DNA of 64,000 nucleotides from Rhizobium jaguaris (GCF_003627755.1 NZ_CP032694.1:2161501-2225500); one strand, 5' to 3'. Counted from the first letter of the stretch, positions 36,663-46,647 are shown. Numbers and translations: made by a program. The notes: generated by a model from the sequence alone, not told the origin.

Positions 36663-37292
36663 ATGCATTCATTCCAGCCAGCCCAGACGATGCGGCCAAA
36701 CCAATTGGCAGGGAATGCGCCTCGCAGGGATCAGGGGACCTTTCAGCGGGTTCCGATCAACATGCAGGGCCGCTTGATGTTGGCCAATTACGAAGAATTC
36801 GAATGCTTGGTTACCGACATGTCGCCGGGCGACATGTATGTGGCTTGCCAGGGCCGTCCGCGCACCAATGAGCGCGTCGTGGCCTATATCGACCATCTCG
36901 GCCGCGTCGAGGGCCATGTCGTCGCCGTCGACGGCCGTGGTTTCAGCATGTCGATCAACGCGACCGACCGCAAGCGCGAAAAGCTTGCCGCTCAGCTCAC
37001 CTGGCTGGCCAACAAGCATGAACTCGGTCTGCCGGAAGATCGTCGCCACGATCGCCTGACACCGCGCACCAACCTCAGCGAACTGGCGCTGGAAGACGGC
37101 ACGCGCTATGTCTGCCGCATCATGGATCTGTCGCTCTCGGGCGCTGCCGTCGACGTCGAGGCACGCCCACCGATCGGAACGCCGGTTCGTCTCGGTAACA
37201 TGCGCGGTCGCGTCGTTCGCCACTTCATGGAAGGCGTCGCAATCGAGTTTCTCTCGGTACAATCCCGCGAGACGTTGCGCGAATTTCTCTAA
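36663..37292 (+). CDS. Tandem PilZ-domain protein
   Basis: A 209-residue protein with two PilZ-like beta barrels. The first spans about 25-100 (QRVPINMQGRL, then DMSPGDMYV). The second spans about 120-205 (RRHDRLTPRTNL, then DLSLSGAAV and VAIEFL). Only the second has both the Arg-rich N-terminal segment and a clean DxSxxG motif, so it is the likelier cyclic-di-GMP binder; the first has DMSPGD. No output domain is attached. The targets may be motility or polysaccharide machinery. Confidence 0.82.
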   Translation: MHSFQPAQTMRPNQLAGNAPRRDQGTFQRVPINMQGRLMLANYEEFECLVTDMSPGDMYVACQGRPRTNERVVAYIDHLGRVEGHVVAVDGRGFSMSINATDRKREKLAAQLTWLANKHELGLPEDRRHDRLTPRTNLSELALEDGTRYVCRIMDLSLSGAAVDVEARPPIGTPVRLGNMRGRVVRHFMEGVAIEFLSVQSRETLREFL

Positions 37293-37362
37293 TCCGTTCA
37301 TTCTGCTGTCACATCGATACTTGAAATAGCGGCGTTTCGCCCCTCTGTCTGCGTGATGGCCG

Positions 37363-38340
37363 ATGAAGACGCTCTATCCTGAAATCGAGCCCTTTGATCA
37401 GGGCATGCTGGATGTTGGTGATGCCCAGAGCATCCGCTGGATGCAATCGGGCAATCCGGACGGCATTCCCGTCGTCGTCCTGCATGGCGGTCCGGGGTCG
37501 GGCAGTTCCGCCAGCACCCGCCGCTTTTTCGACCCGGAACACTATCGCATCATTCAATTCGACCAACGCGGTTGCGGTGGGAGCCTGCCGCATGCGTCCG
37601 AGCCGGAGGCCGATCTTTCCGCCAACACGACATGGCATCTGGTTGGCGACATCGAGCAGCTTCGGCTTTTCCTCGGTATCGAATGCTGGTTGGTCTATGG
37701 CAACTCCTGGGGCTGCACTCTGGCGTTGGTCTACGCTGAGGTCCATCCGGAACGTGTTGCGGCCCTCATTGTCGTTGGCGTCACCATGACACGGCAATCC
37801 GAGATCGATTGGCTCTATAACGGTCTGGCCCGCTTCTTTCCCGAGGAATGGGAGCGGTTCCGTGCAGCCCTTCCGGAGAGCGAGCGCGGCGGCGATCTGG
37901 TTACCGCATATCGTCACCTCCTCCGCAATCCCGATCCGGCCGTCCATGTCAAAGCCGCGAAGGACTGGCACGACTGGGAATCGGCTTCGATCCTCGTCGA
38001 CCCGCGTGCGACTTTGCCGGGCCGTTGGTTCGATTCTCGGTATCTTACCGCAAGGGCACGTATCATCACGCATTACTTTCACCATCGCGGCTGGCTGGAA
38101 GAGGGACAGATATTGAGGGACATCGATCGGCTTGCAGGTATTCCTTGCACGATGATCCAGGGCCGGCTCGATCTCGAGGCACCTGTTGTCACAGCGTGGG
38201 AGCTGTCACGGGCGTGGCCGGCGGCCAGATTGGTCATTGTTCCCAATTCGGCCCATTCGCCGGCGACACTGGAGATGGCGGCGGCCATCGTCGAAGCAAC
38301 AAACGAATTTCGCACGATTGTCGTTGCCGGCAAAAAATAA
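37363..38340 (+). CDS. pip: Proline iminopeptidase
   Basis: A 325-residue alpha/beta hydrolase of peptidase family S33 that removes N-terminal proline. The oxyanion motif is HGGPGSGSS, the strand motif IIQFDQRGCGGS is typical, the nucleophile elbow is GNSWGCTLAL, the Asp lies in QGRLDLEAP and the His in NSAHSPA. The N-terminus (MKTLYPEIEPFDQGMLDVGD) and length are canonical for the family. It is cytoplasmic. It has no close operon partner. Confidence 0.92.
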   Translation: MKTLYPEIEPFDQGMLDVGDAQSIRWMQSGNPDGIPVVVLHGGPGSGSSASTRRFFDPEHYRIIQFDQRGCGGSLPHASEPEADLSANTTWHLVGDIEQLRLFLGIECWLVYGNSWGCTLALVYAEVHPERVAALIVVGVTMTRQSEIDWLYNGLARFFPEEWERFRAALPESERGGDLVTAYRHLLRNPDPAVHVKAAKDWHDWESASILVDPRATLPGRWFDSRYLTARARIITHYFHHRGWLEEGQILRDIDRLAGIPCTMIQGRLDLEAPVVTAWELSRAWPAARLVIVPNSAHSPATLEMAAAIVEATNEFRTIVVAGKK

Positions 38341-38726
38341 TCAAAAATTTTTTGAACGCTTTTTCCCAAAATGGCACAGCGCAATGGGAATCTGGGCTAT
38401 CGGCAAGTTTCCGACCACGTGCTGAGCCGAGGCGACCGTCCCGTTTCGGCTCAGCCATCGTCCAATGCTGTGCCTCCCCGATTTCTGCGGTCGGAAACAA
38501 AATCTTTTGAAAACAAGAGGATATGAGGATTCTCAATGCGCTGGCCCGCGCGGGAAAACATTCAAATTTTAATCGAATTCTCCGAAAGTTTGATTCAAGC
38601 TTTGCTCTCATTTTACGACAATTCGATCCTTATTTGAATCAACTAAGTCCTTAATTTAACTGCGTAATTTTGCGTCGGGTAAAAGCCTGCATGTCATTCT
38701 GATCCCAATAAAACAGGGACACGGAC
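38341..38726. other. Intergenic region, AT-rich, no gene seen
   Basis: This 386 bp gap holds no convincing reading frame. A 9 bp hairpin (CTGAGCCGA at 38422-38430 with TCGGCTCAG at 38446-38454) has no T tract on either strand. The last 200 bases are AT-rich and probably contain the promoter of the BTLCP gene. Confidence 0.6.
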
Positions 38727-39332
38727 ATGAGCTTTCAATTCCTTCTTCGCGGCTATGCCGCAATGGCTCTCTTTACCTTCGGCTGTCTCGGCTTCGCCCA
38801 TGCGACGCCGGCCACCATGACGCTCACCGGCGATGCTGCGCCGCCGATCGGTCATTACGAGTTCTGTAAGGAAAATCCGAAGGAATGTGCCTATGCCGGC
38901 GGCGATGCCGGTCCTGCCATCCTGACCGAAGACCGCTGGAAGACCATCCTGAAAATCAATTATACGATCAACACGACGATCAAGCCGATGACCGACATGG
39001 AACTCTATGGCGTTGAAGAAAAATGGGCAATCGCGACCACCGCCGGCGACTGCGAGGATTACGCTCTGCGGAAGCGCAAGGAACTGATCGACGCCGGCTT
39101 TTCTGTCTCCGATCTGCTGATGACCGTCGTGCTGCAGCCAAACGGCGAAGGCCATGCCGTGTTGACGGTACGCACCGATCGCGGCGACTTCATTCTCGAC
39201 AACATGCGCAATAAGGTGAAGCTCTGGTCGGATACCGAATATACTTTCTTGAAGCGCCAGTCCGCCGACGATCCGGCCCGCTGGGTCAAGATACAGGATG
39301 GCCGCGCCGTCGCGGTCGGCAGCTTGAGGTAA
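38727..39332 (+). CDS. BTLCP family transglutaminase-like cysteine protease
   Basis: A 201-residue periplasmic protein with a signal peptide (about residues 1-26, FGCLGFAHAT). The bacterial transglutaminase-like cysteine proteinase domain has a full triad: Cys in TAGDCEDYALRKR, His in GEGHAVLTV and Asp in FILDNM. In other proteobacteria the related LapG cleaves an adhesin under cyclic-di-GMP control. This stand-alone protein lacks a linked LapD in the window, so such a role is only possible. It ends about 100 bp before a strong terminator. Confidence 0.88.
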   Translation: MSFQFLLRGYAAMALFTFGCLGFAHATPATMTLTGDAAPPIGHYEFCKENPKECAYAGGDAGPAILTEDRWKTILKINYTINTTIKPMTDMELYGVEEKWAIATTAGDCEDYALRKRKELIDAGFSVSDLLMTVVLQPNGEGHAVLTVRTDRGDFILDNMRNKVKLWSDTEYTFLKRQSADDPARWVKIQDGRAVAVGSLR

Positions 39333-39429
39333 GTCTCACTTCTCCACGCGATCGCCGGTGACCTAGCACTGGCGGTCTGGATCAAGGGCTCCGGTCTGTC
39401 CCCGCATTTCTGTCCTGACCGGCGCCTCG

Positions 39430-39467
39430 GAGCCGTTCCCGCTGTCCCGGGAACGGCTCTTTTCGTT
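39430..39467 (+). terminator. Rho-independent terminator
   Basis: GAGCCGTTCCCG (39430-39441) pairs with CGGGAACGGCTC (39448-39459), a 12 bp perfect stem, followed by TTTTCGTTT. It is 97 bp after the BTLCP stop. It ends that transcript, or releases a short RNA from the 3' untranslated region. The rest of the gap 39333-39773 holds no gene. Confidence 0.88.
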
Positions 39468-39649
39468 TCCGGAGCGTGCTTGGAATGATCTGAGGAAAAG
39501 TGCCCGGCGGCTCCTTGCCCGGAATTGTGGAAAACAAAAAAGATAGAGCGATTTTGCGATGCCATGAAAAGCTTAAGCGCGCCGGCCCGAAATCTGCCCC
39601 GATTTTCAGAAAGGTATATGCGCCAATAAATATGCGCACCAATGCATTC

Positions 39650-39666
39650 TTAACGACTCGTTAACC
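39650..39666. promoter_or_regulatory. CtrA-box-like site
   Basis: TTAACGACTCGTTAACC matches the full CtrA consensus TTAA-N7-TTAA(CC). It lies 108 bp upstream of the membrane protein gene at 39774. CtrA is the master cell-cycle regulator of alphaproteobacteria. Binding is inferred from the match only. Confidence 0.5.
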
Positions 39667-39773
39667 ATCATGGCGGCAATCATTCGATAGCGAGACTCGT
39701 TAGGGGTCTTGAGCCGCGGCGGGTACGTCATTGACGATGGTTTCCAAGGCGGAATGGAACCGAAGGCAAGAGC

Positions 39774-40544
39774 ATGACCCCTCCTCTGTCGTCCGCCCCC
39801 ACGATCGACGAACAGCCGCTAATATCGAGCGGCCTGGTTTACCGTCTCACGGCCGGCATTGCCGTCCTTGCAGCCCTTACAGTTGCCATCACCATCGGCG
39901 GCCGCTGGCTCGGCGAGAAGATCTCGCTGGCCGGCCACACGGACAGTGTCAAACCGATCACGGTGACGATCGGCGAAGATTCATTGCGCCTTGGCGCCAA
40001 TACCATTCGCTTCCCGAGCGAACGGGTAAACGGCGTTGCCGAGCGCATCGATCTTTACCTCACTTGGCCGCAAATGCAGGGCTATAGCGATGCCGACCGT
40101 CTACGGTTTGACGATATTTCGCAGTCTGCCTCGCTGATATTCCTGCAGCTCAGCCAGGGCACGATGTCGCGGGACATGTCCGGCCGGCTGGAGCCGATCT
40201 ATTCGCATCTGATGGACGGTGCAGCCTTCGCCGGTCCGCATGGGCTGACGACACATCGTCTGCGCGCCGACGCCGGCTATAGCGACGAGGTGCTTCTGAC
40301 GGCGCCGCGCGTTGGCGAGCCGGATTATGTCGTGCGCTGCATCTTGCCCTCCTCGCCAGATCGGGCGACCAGCGGCGACTGCCAGAGAGATATCAAGGTC
40401 GGCAAGGATCTCAGTGTGCTCTATCGCTTTTCCAGCAATCAGCTCGGGGACTGGCAGAGGATGGACGCTGCCGTCCGGAGCTTCGTCAATACCCGCCTCG
40501 TCGATGCGCCCGGCGCTGGCGGCATCTCGGTAAGTGATGACTAA
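39774..40544 (+). CDS. Single-pass membrane protein of unknown function
   Basis: A 256-residue protein with a polar N-terminus, one membrane helix at about residues 22-43 (VYRLTAGIAVLAALTVAITI) and a large C-terminal domain that should be periplasmic. Conserved-looking aromatic and acidic residues (RIDLYLTWPQMQGYSDADR) are present, as are two Cys (VVRCILPSS, SGDCQRDI) that may form a disulfide. I do not recognise the family. A CtrA-like box precedes it and a D,D-carboxypeptidase gene follows after 118 bp, which hints at a cell-envelope role. Confidence 0.6.
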   Translation: MTPPLSSAPTIDEQPLISSGLVYRLTAGIAVLAALTVAITIGGRWLGEKISLAGHTDSVKPITVTIGEDSLRLGANTIRFPSERVNGVAERIDLYLTWPQMQGYSDADRLRFDDISQSASLIFLQLSQGTMSRDMSGRLEPIYSHLMDGAAFAGPHGLTTHRLRADAGYSDEVLLTAPRVGEPDYVVRCILPSSPDRATSGDCQRDIKVGKDLSVLYRFSSNQLGDWQRMDAAVRSFVNTRLVDAPGAGGISVSDD

Positions 40545-40662
40545 AATGACGCGGAAACTTGAAACCACCTGTTCATCATAAACCGATTGGTAACGCTAAG
40601 CCCCTACTCTTAAACCCCAACGGGCGTTCATGGAGGCGGCGGCCGGATAATTGAGAACGTAA

Positions 40663-42201
40663 ATGCAAGCAGAGAGTGAAGTAGTGTCCAGATCAATTTT
40701 CTCCGTATCCTCATCGCACTCCGGCAAGTTGCTGGCGAGGGTGTTGTTCGGTTTAGCAATCACGACGGCGACGGCGACGGTGACGGTCGATGCATCGAAT
40801 GCAGCCGGCGGCCCGAAATATGCGGGCATCGTTATTGACGCGAACACGGGCAATGTTCTCTACAGCGAAAATGCGGATACGCTTCACTACCCCGCTTCGC
40901 TTACCAAGATGATGACGCTGTATCTGACGTTCGAGGCGCTCGAGGCCGGCCGGATCACACTCGATACCCCTGTTGTCTTTTCGCAGCATGCTGCCTCTCA
41001 GGCCCCGACGAAGCTCGGCATCGGTACGGGCCGCTCGGTGACCGTTCGCGAAGCGATCCTTGGCATCGTCACCAAGTCTGCCAATGATGCGGCTATGGCG
41101 CTTGGCGAAATGCTTGGTGGTTCTGAAGACAATTTTGCCCGTATGATGAACAACAAGGCACATGCGCTCGGCATGACGCGCACGACCTATCGCAACCCGA
41201 ACGGCCTGCCGAATACCGCGCAGATGACGACGGCGCGCGACCAGGCCCGTCTGGGCGTCGCCCTGCGCGAACACTTCCCCGCATATTACGGCTTCTTTTC
41301 CCAGACGAGCTTCCGTCTCGGCAACAGAGTGATCCCGGGTCATAACCACCTGCTCGGCGCGATCCGCGGTGTTGACGGCATCAAGACGGGTTATACCCGC
41401 GCCGCCGGATATAATCTTGCGACTTCGGTGAAAGTCGACGGCCGGTCGATTGTCGGCGTCGTACTCGGTGGCGCCTCGACACCTGCGCGCGACAACCAGA
41501 TGCGCAAGCTGATAGCCGCTTACCTGCCCCAAGCATCGACGAAACATATTGCCTCGAACGTCATCGCGCAGACAGCGACAGAAGCGCCCAATGTCCAGGC
41601 TGCAGGCGCTCGCATGGCGGCTGCCGGCAGTGCGAAGATGAGCAATGATGAAACCGCAGAGGCCGACGACGATCGTCAGCCGTCGAGCGCCGCAGCTTTC
41701 GCAGCGATAACGCCGAAGTCGAACAATCCGCTGCTTGCGACCAAGCAAAGGCAACACGCGGCAGCCGAAGAAGTCGCCTCCATCGAGCCGGCATCTGCGC
41801 CCGCGGATGACAGTGATACGGACGAGGTCGACACCGTTACGACGGCCTCGACCCCGAAGACGGATACCAAGGTCGTCAAGACCCAGAAGGTTGAGAAAGC
41901 GGAAAAGACCGAGAAGGCCGAAAAGCCAGAGAAGGTTGCCAAGGCCAGCAAGGCTGAAGATGGTCCGACCGGCTGGGTCGTCCAGATCGGCATTTCCTCC
42001 AGCAAGGACGGCGCCAGCGATCTGCTCGACTCTGCCAAGAGCAAGGGCGGCAAGGCGTTGCATTCGGCCAAGCCTTATACGCTTGCCTTTGACGGCGGCT
42101 ATCGTGCCCGCTTCGGCGGCTTCGAGGACCAGAATGCGGCTGTTAACGCCTGCAAGGCCCTCAAGAAGGCCGGCGTGAAGTGCTGGGCAAGCTTGGAATA
42201 G
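40663..42201 (+). CDS. D-alanyl-D-alanine carboxypeptidase with SPOR domain
   Basis: A 512-residue penicillin-binding protein of the S11 family. After a signal-like N-terminus (to about residue 48), the catalytic domain has SxxK in ASLTKMM, SxN in TKSANDAAMAL and KTG in GIKTGYTRAAGY. A long low-complexity linker (Lys/Glu-rich VEKAEKTEKAEKPEKVAKA) leads to a C-terminal SPOR domain (about 435-510, GWVVQIGISSSKDGA, then YRARFGGFED). SPOR domains bind denuded glycan at the division septum, so the enzyme probably trims peptide stems there. This DacF/DacC-like fusion is common in rhizobia. Confidence 0.92.
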   Translation: MQAESEVVSRSIFSVSSSHSGKLLARVLFGLAITTATATVTVDASNAAGGPKYAGIVIDANTGNVLYSENADTLHYPASLTKMMTLYLTFEALEAGRITLDTPVVFSQHAASQAPTKLGIGTGRSVTVREAILGIVTKSANDAAMALGEMLGGSEDNFARMMNNKAHALGMTRTTYRNPNGLPNTAQMTTARDQARLGVALREHFPAYYGFFSQTSFRLGNRVIPGHNHLLGAIRGVDGIKTGYTRAAGYNLATSVKVDGRSIVGVVLGGASTPARDNQMRKLIAAYLPQASTKHIASNVIAQTATEAPNVQAAGARMAAAGSAKMSNDETAEADDDRQPSSAAAFAAITPKSNNPLLATKQRQHAAAEEVASIEPASAPADDSDTDEVDTVTTASTPKTDTKVVKTQKVEKAEKTEKAEKPEKVAKASKAEDGPTGWVVQIGISSSKDGASDLLDSAKSKGGKALHSAKPYTLAFDGGYRARFGGFEDQNAAVNACKALKKAGVKCWASLE

Positions 42202-42333
42202 GAGCGCGGCCACGGTTTTCCATGCCGCGTCATCCAGAGATTTACCGGATCTTGCATGCAATGTCCGGTTCTTCCGGCCACAGATGTCTATGGGGTCGGC
42301 CCTGAGTTTGTAATGTGTTACGGGGATGTGAAA

Positions 42334-42609
42334 ATGGCGATGAACGAGAACTTTCCAGGCTTCTCGCTCGATGGCGCGGGAAAGACGAAAGCGAAGAGCT
42401 TTGCTCTTCATCCGCTGCATGAGGCAGCGCTGCGGTTGGCCGACCTCGGCCTCAACCGTTCGCGTTCGCGCAACAAGACGAAAGACCTGATCACCATCCT
42501 GCTCTGCCACGGCGCCCGCGCCTGGCGTTATTCCCAGCCGGAAGCCCACATCCATCTGCACATCACCTCGCCGAACGGCCAAGCTCCGGTGTTGATGCGA
42601 CTGCGCTGA
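42334..42609 (+). CDS. Small hypothetical protein
   Basis: About 91 residues from the ATG at 42334, with GGGG some 10 bases upstream; ATGs at 42313 and 42340 are alternatives. It is basic in the middle (LNRSRSRNKTKDLITIL) and ends with a beta-like AHIHLHITSPNGQAPVLMRL. Codon use is like that of neighbouring genes. I do not recognise a family and no motif is diagnostic. Confidence 0.5.
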   Translation: MAMNENFPGFSLDGAGKTKAKSFALHPLHEAALRLADLGLNRSRSRNKTKDLITILLCHGARAWRYSQPEAHIHLHITSPNGQAPVLMRLR

Positions 42610-42667
42610 GTGAAGAATAGTGGTGCGGCGGCGCTACCGACGATCGTCGCAATGCTAGCCCGGGTGG

Positions 42668-43102
42668 CTACAGCAACCCCAGTTCGGAAAGCTCCCGCCT
42701 CAAATCCGCCGGGAGTTCGGCAACGCCACCAAGGCTGTCGAGGTCGCGCGGCACATCCTCTTGCGGCAGATACCGCCAACCCTGGAATGCCCGACGCGGC
42801 TGGCCGGCGGTTTCGACGACGCTCGGGTCGAGGATGAGCCGGCAGCGCTGAATGCCATCGGCATCGGTGAAGGTCTCGATGCCGAGCAGTTTCTGCCGCG
42901 CCTGCACCTGACCTTTGATCACCCAATAAAGCGAGCCGCCGTCCAACAGCTCCTCCATGCGCTTCGGCACCATCCGGGTCGTATGGGTGGTGTGCGGCTC
43001 CAGACCCGCGGCAATGGCGCTCATCGCCCGTTCGGAAACCCATTCGCGCAGGTCTTCAAGTGAGTCGGCGCCCACGCATAGTTTGATGAGATGCAAAGCC
43101 AT
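42668..43102 (-). CDS. DUF1489 family protein
   Basis: A 144-residue protein typical of the alphaproteobacterial DUF1489 family: MALHLIKLCVGADSLEDLRE at the N-terminus, then a basic THTTRMVPKR motif, GSLYWVIKGQVQARQ and AFQGWRYLP. It is soluble and has no catalytic signature. The family is well conserved but of unknown function. Confidence 0.88.
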   Translation of the reverse strand: MALHLIKLCVGADSLEDLREWVSERAMSAIAAGLEPHTTHTTRMVPKRMEELLDGGSLYWVIKGQVQARQKLLGIETFTDADGIQRCRLILDPSVVETAGQPRRAFQGWRYLPQEDVPRDLDSLGGVAELPADLRRELSELGLL

Positions 43103-43207
43103 GGCACCGTTGAAATCCTTTTGCCCGGCAGCGTCAAGCTTTTCACTGCGACATCCACAAACTCGATATCATCCTGTCCATAGATGGAACGATTCTCGGA
43201 GATGTCG

Positions 43208-44230
43208 ATGAGGTGCGCCGACAACTACTACCCCACCAGCGAATGGACGATGGCGAATGAGCCGGACGACCTTGGATGGTCTCGTGCCGGTTTGGCGAAT
43301 GCTTATGAGTTTGCAGCCTCCATCGGGTCCTCAGCCATCATGATCGTGCAAAACGGATTGGTTGTTAGCACCTGGGGAACTGTCGCCGATGTCACTGGCA
43401 TTGCCTCGATGCGCAAGAGCCTGCTGAGTGCGTTGATCGGTACGCATGAAGTCGAAGGGACGATCGATCTGAACGCGACCCTGGCTGATCTCGGCATCGA
43501 TGATTGCGAGCCGGCGCTGACACTTGCGGAGAAGCAGGCGACCGTTGCAGACCTTCTGATGTCGAGATCGGGAATCTATCATGCCGCAGCCGACCAGAAC
43601 CCGGCAATGTTGCCGCCTCGAGGAATTCACCGCCCCGGAGAGCAGTGGTTCTACAACAATTGGAGCTTCAACATTCTTGGCGTCATCCTTGAGCGTCTGA
43701 CCGGCGTTCCGATCGCGGAGGATTTTTCGCGTCGTATCGCTCAGCCATTGCGGATGCAGGATTTTCAGCCGCAGCATTTCTACTTCAAGACGATTCCCCA
43801 ATCCCTGCATCCTGCCTATAAGATTAGAATGTCAGCTCGCGATCTCGCCCGCGTCGGCCTCCTCTTTATGAATTCGGGACGATGGGACGGGGTGCAGCTC
43901 ATTCCGGAGGAATGGGTTCGCCGAAGCGTCAAGCCCTATACGGATCTCGGGCGCGGTGCCGGTTTCGGTTATAGCTGGTGGACCGGGCGATACATATTGC
44001 GGTCGACGGCAACATTGGTGCACCGCCATCAGGAAGAGAAGCAGTTTTACTGGGCTTCAGGCTTGGGCCACCAATACATCATGGTCTTGCCGGACATAGG
44101 AACGGTCATGGTTCACAGGGTAACCGATTCCGATAACGGCCCACGCGGGGAGCAGATCGAGCAGCTGCAGGCCATGCTTCTCGCCAGCCGCACGATCGGC
44201 GTGCCTTTGACCACGCCGATCACCGAATGA
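43208..44230 (+). CDS. Serine hydrolase of the beta-lactamase class C/esterase family
   Basis: About 340 residues from the ATG at 43208, which has GGAG 6 bases upstream; earlier in-frame ATGs at 43184 and 43202 are less well placed. The catalytic SxxK is in IASMRKSLLSAL and the YxN motif is in WFYNNWSFNILG. There is no clear signal peptide, so it is probably cytoplasmic. The family includes esterases, D-amino acid peptidases and unknowns; true beta-lactamase activity is not implied. It converges on sdaA. Confidence 0.82.
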   Translation: MRCADNYYPTSEWTMANEPDDLGWSRAGLANAYEFAASIGSSAIMIVQNGLVVSTWGTVADVTGIASMRKSLLSALIGTHEVEGTIDLNATLADLGIDDCEPALTLAEKQATVADLLMSRSGIYHAAADQNPAMLPPRGIHRPGEQWFYNNWSFNILGVILERLTGVPIAEDFSRRIAQPLRMQDFQPQHFYFKTIPQSLHPAYKIRMSARDLARVGLLFMNSGRWDGVQLIPEEWVRRSVKPYTDLGRGAGFGYSWWTGRYILRSTATLVHRHQEEKQFYWASGLGHQYIMVLPDIGTVMVHRVTDSDNGPRGEQIEQLQAMLLASRTIGVPLTTPITE

Positions 44231-44265
44231 CCGTCAATCCCGGCGATCAGACGAGTCCGGCGAGT

Positions 44266-45672
44266 TCAGCATTCCACGACATTGACGGCAAGGCCGCCGG
44301 TCGAGGTTTCCTTGTATTTTTCGCTCATGTCATAGCCGGTCTGGCGCATAGTTTCGATGCAGGCGTCGAGGGGCACAAAATGCTGGCCGTCGCCTTTGAT
44401 GGCCAGTGATGCTGCCGTCACTGCCTTGACGGCGCCAAGCGCGTTGCGCTCGATGCAGGGCACCTGCACCAGGCCGGCGACGGGGTCGCAGGTCATGCCG
44501 AGATGGTGTTCCAGCGCAATCTCAGCGGCGTTTTCGATCTGCTCCGGTGTCGCGCCCATGACGGCTGCAAGCCCCGCAGCCGCCATCGCAGCCGCCGAGC
44601 CCACCTCGCCCTGACAGCCGACTTCGGCGCCGGAGATCGAGGCATTGTGCTTGATGATGCCGCCAACAGCAGCCGCGGTCAGCAGATAGTTGCGGATGCC
44701 GTCCTGGTCCCAATCCTCGTGGAAATGCTGGTAATAGCGGATCGTCGCTGGAATGACGCCAGCCGCGCCATTGGTCGGCGCGGTGACCACACGCCCGCCT
44801 GCGGCATTTTCCTCATTGACGGCCATTGCGTAGACGCTCAGCCAATCATTGGCGAGCAGCGGATTGATGCGGTTGCTGCGCCATTCCTCTTGCAGCTTGT
44901 CGTGGATGGCGCGGGCCCGGCGGCGCACTTTCAGGCCGCCCGGCATGATGCCTTCCACCTTCAAACCGCGGTCGATGCAGCTATTCATCGCCGCCCAAAT
45001 GCGATCGAGCCCGGCATCGAGCTCTTCGCTGCTCATGCGCGTCTCTTCGTTGGCACGCTTCATCTGCGCGATCGAGAGGCCGGAGCGTTCGGCCATCTCC
45101 AGCATCTGTTTGGCGGTCGCGAAGGGGAACGGAATTCGCTCGCCGGAAGAGGCTTTCTTCTTGTCGGCGCGCATCTGGTCGAGCTCGGTGTCGGTAACGA
45201 CGAAGCCGCCGCCGACGGAATAATAGACGCGCTTGACGAGCAGGCGTTCATCCTTGTCGAAGGCGGAAAAGCTCATGCCGTTGGCGTGGCCCGGCAGCGG
45301 CACCTTCTTGTCGAAGATCAGATCGGTCTTCGGCTGGAATTGATAGGCAGGATGGCCGGGCGGTGTAATGCGCCCGCTGCGCTCCACCTCCTCGATAACG
45401 GCATCCATCCGGTCGGGATCGACCTGGTCCGGACGCTCGCCCATCAGGCCGAGAATCACCGCCCTGCCCGTGCCGTGACCGATGCCGGTATGGGCGAGCG
45501 AGCCGTGCAAGCTGACCTTGATCGAAGCGACATGCACATTGGAGGACGGCCGTGGCCACTCGTTCGATAGTACGAGGTCCAGGAAACGATTCGCGGCCGA
45601 CATCGGACCCATCGTGTGTGAACTGGAGGGCCCCACGCCGATCTTGAAAACATCGAAAACTGAAAGAAACAT
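44266..45672 (-). CDS. sdaA: L-serine ammonia-lyase (L-serine dehydratase)
   Basis: A 468-residue single-chain iron-sulfur enzyme that deaminates L-serine to pyruvate. The start at 45672 gives the typical [20 protein letters not shown]. The alpha-domain has the cluster Cys residues in [23 protein letters not shown] and [10 protein letters not shown], and the tail GLAVNVVEC ends in the family's C-terminal Cys. The catalytic SSSHTMGPM and NGAAGVIPA motifs are present. GAGGAGG lies upstream. It is divergent from the DUF599 gene. Confidence 0.95.
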
Positions 45673-45872
45673 GGACCTTTGGTGCCTCCTCGGCAAATCG
45701 CGCGATGCCAAGGCTACGCCATCAACGCAACCCTTTACGGCGATCGACCGACATCGGATTTCATGCCTGCGACATTACATATAGGCATGATGTCGCGCAA
45801 ACATAAGGCCATTGCGCCCGAATGGCCGTGCGCTACAGTCGGCGGGCATATGGACCTGGAGAATCTGCCCTC

Positions 45873-46565
45873 ATGACGACCGCCGACTATGTCGCCCTCG
45901 CCCTCTTCGTTCTCCTCTGGGCCGCGCACAACTGGATCATCAGTAGCGCCCACTTCTTCAACCGCACCAGCCTGACGCTGGCCATGAACGAGCGCCGGCG
46001 CGAATGGATCTACAACTCGCTTCGCCGCGACCTGAAGATGATCGACACGCAGATTCTGTCCGGCCTGCAGAACGGCACCAGTTTCTTCGCCTCGACGTCG
46101 ATCTTCGCCATTGGTAGCTGCTTCGCCTTGCTCGGCGCCACCGACAAGGTCAACGCCTTCTTCTCCGACCTGCCCTTTATCATCAACGGCGGCCGCGGCG
46201 CCTTCGAGATCAAGGTCGCGGGTCTCGCCTGCCTATTCGGTTACGCCTTCTTCAAATTCGGCTGGGCCTATCGTCTCTTCAACTATTGCACCATCCTCTT
46301 TGGCTCCTTGCCGATGCGGGAGGATGCCGAACTCGACCCCTTGGGGGCGGAACGCGCCGCCGAACGTGTCATCCGCATGAATGTCATCGCCGCACGCAAT
46401 TTCAATGCTGGGCTAAGAGCCATCTTTCTCTCAATCGGCTATCTCGGTTGGTTCCTGAGCCCTTACGTATTCATCGTCACGACGATGTTCATCATCATCG
46501 TTCTGGTCCGCCGGCAGTTTTTTTCCGATGCGCGTCTGGCCATCATGGATATCGATGTGCCATGA
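45873..46565 (+). CDS. DUF599 family membrane protein
   Basis: A 230-residue protein with four predicted membrane helices. It has the DUF599 pattern: N-terminal YVALALFVLLWAAHNWI, a cytoplasmic NERRREWIYNSLRRDLKMID loop and RNFNAGLRAIFLSIGYLGWF near the C-terminus. The start at 45873 has GGAG about 10 bases upstream; an open extension to 45822 is not supported. The family has no known function. Confidence 0.82.
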   Translation: MTTADYVALALFVLLWAAHNWIISSAHFFNRTSLTLAMNERRREWIYNSLRRDLKMIDTQILSGLQNGTSFFASTSIFAIGSCFALLGATDKVNAFFSDLPFIINGGRGAFEIKVAGLACLFGYAFFKFGWAYRLFNYCTILFGSLPMREDAELDPLGAERAAERVIRMNVIAARNFNAGLRAIFLSIGYLGWFLSPYVFIVTTMFIIIVLVRRQFFSDARLAIMDIDVP

Positions 46566-46647
46566 CATCGCGGCGCCCGCTCCAGTGAGCCTCTATTCCT
46601 GTGAGACAGTACAGACGACTTGAATTCATGCCTGGAAGGACCCGCCG

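Noticed and set aside
38422..38454. 9 bp hairpin CTGAGCCGA/TCGGCTCAG as a terminator of pip
   Set aside because: No T tract follows on either strand and it lies 80 bp after the stop.
45673..45872. Possible glycine riboswitch ahead of sdaA
   Set aside because: Only a short GGCACCAAAGG resemblance next to the ribosome site; no paired aptamer structure is seen.
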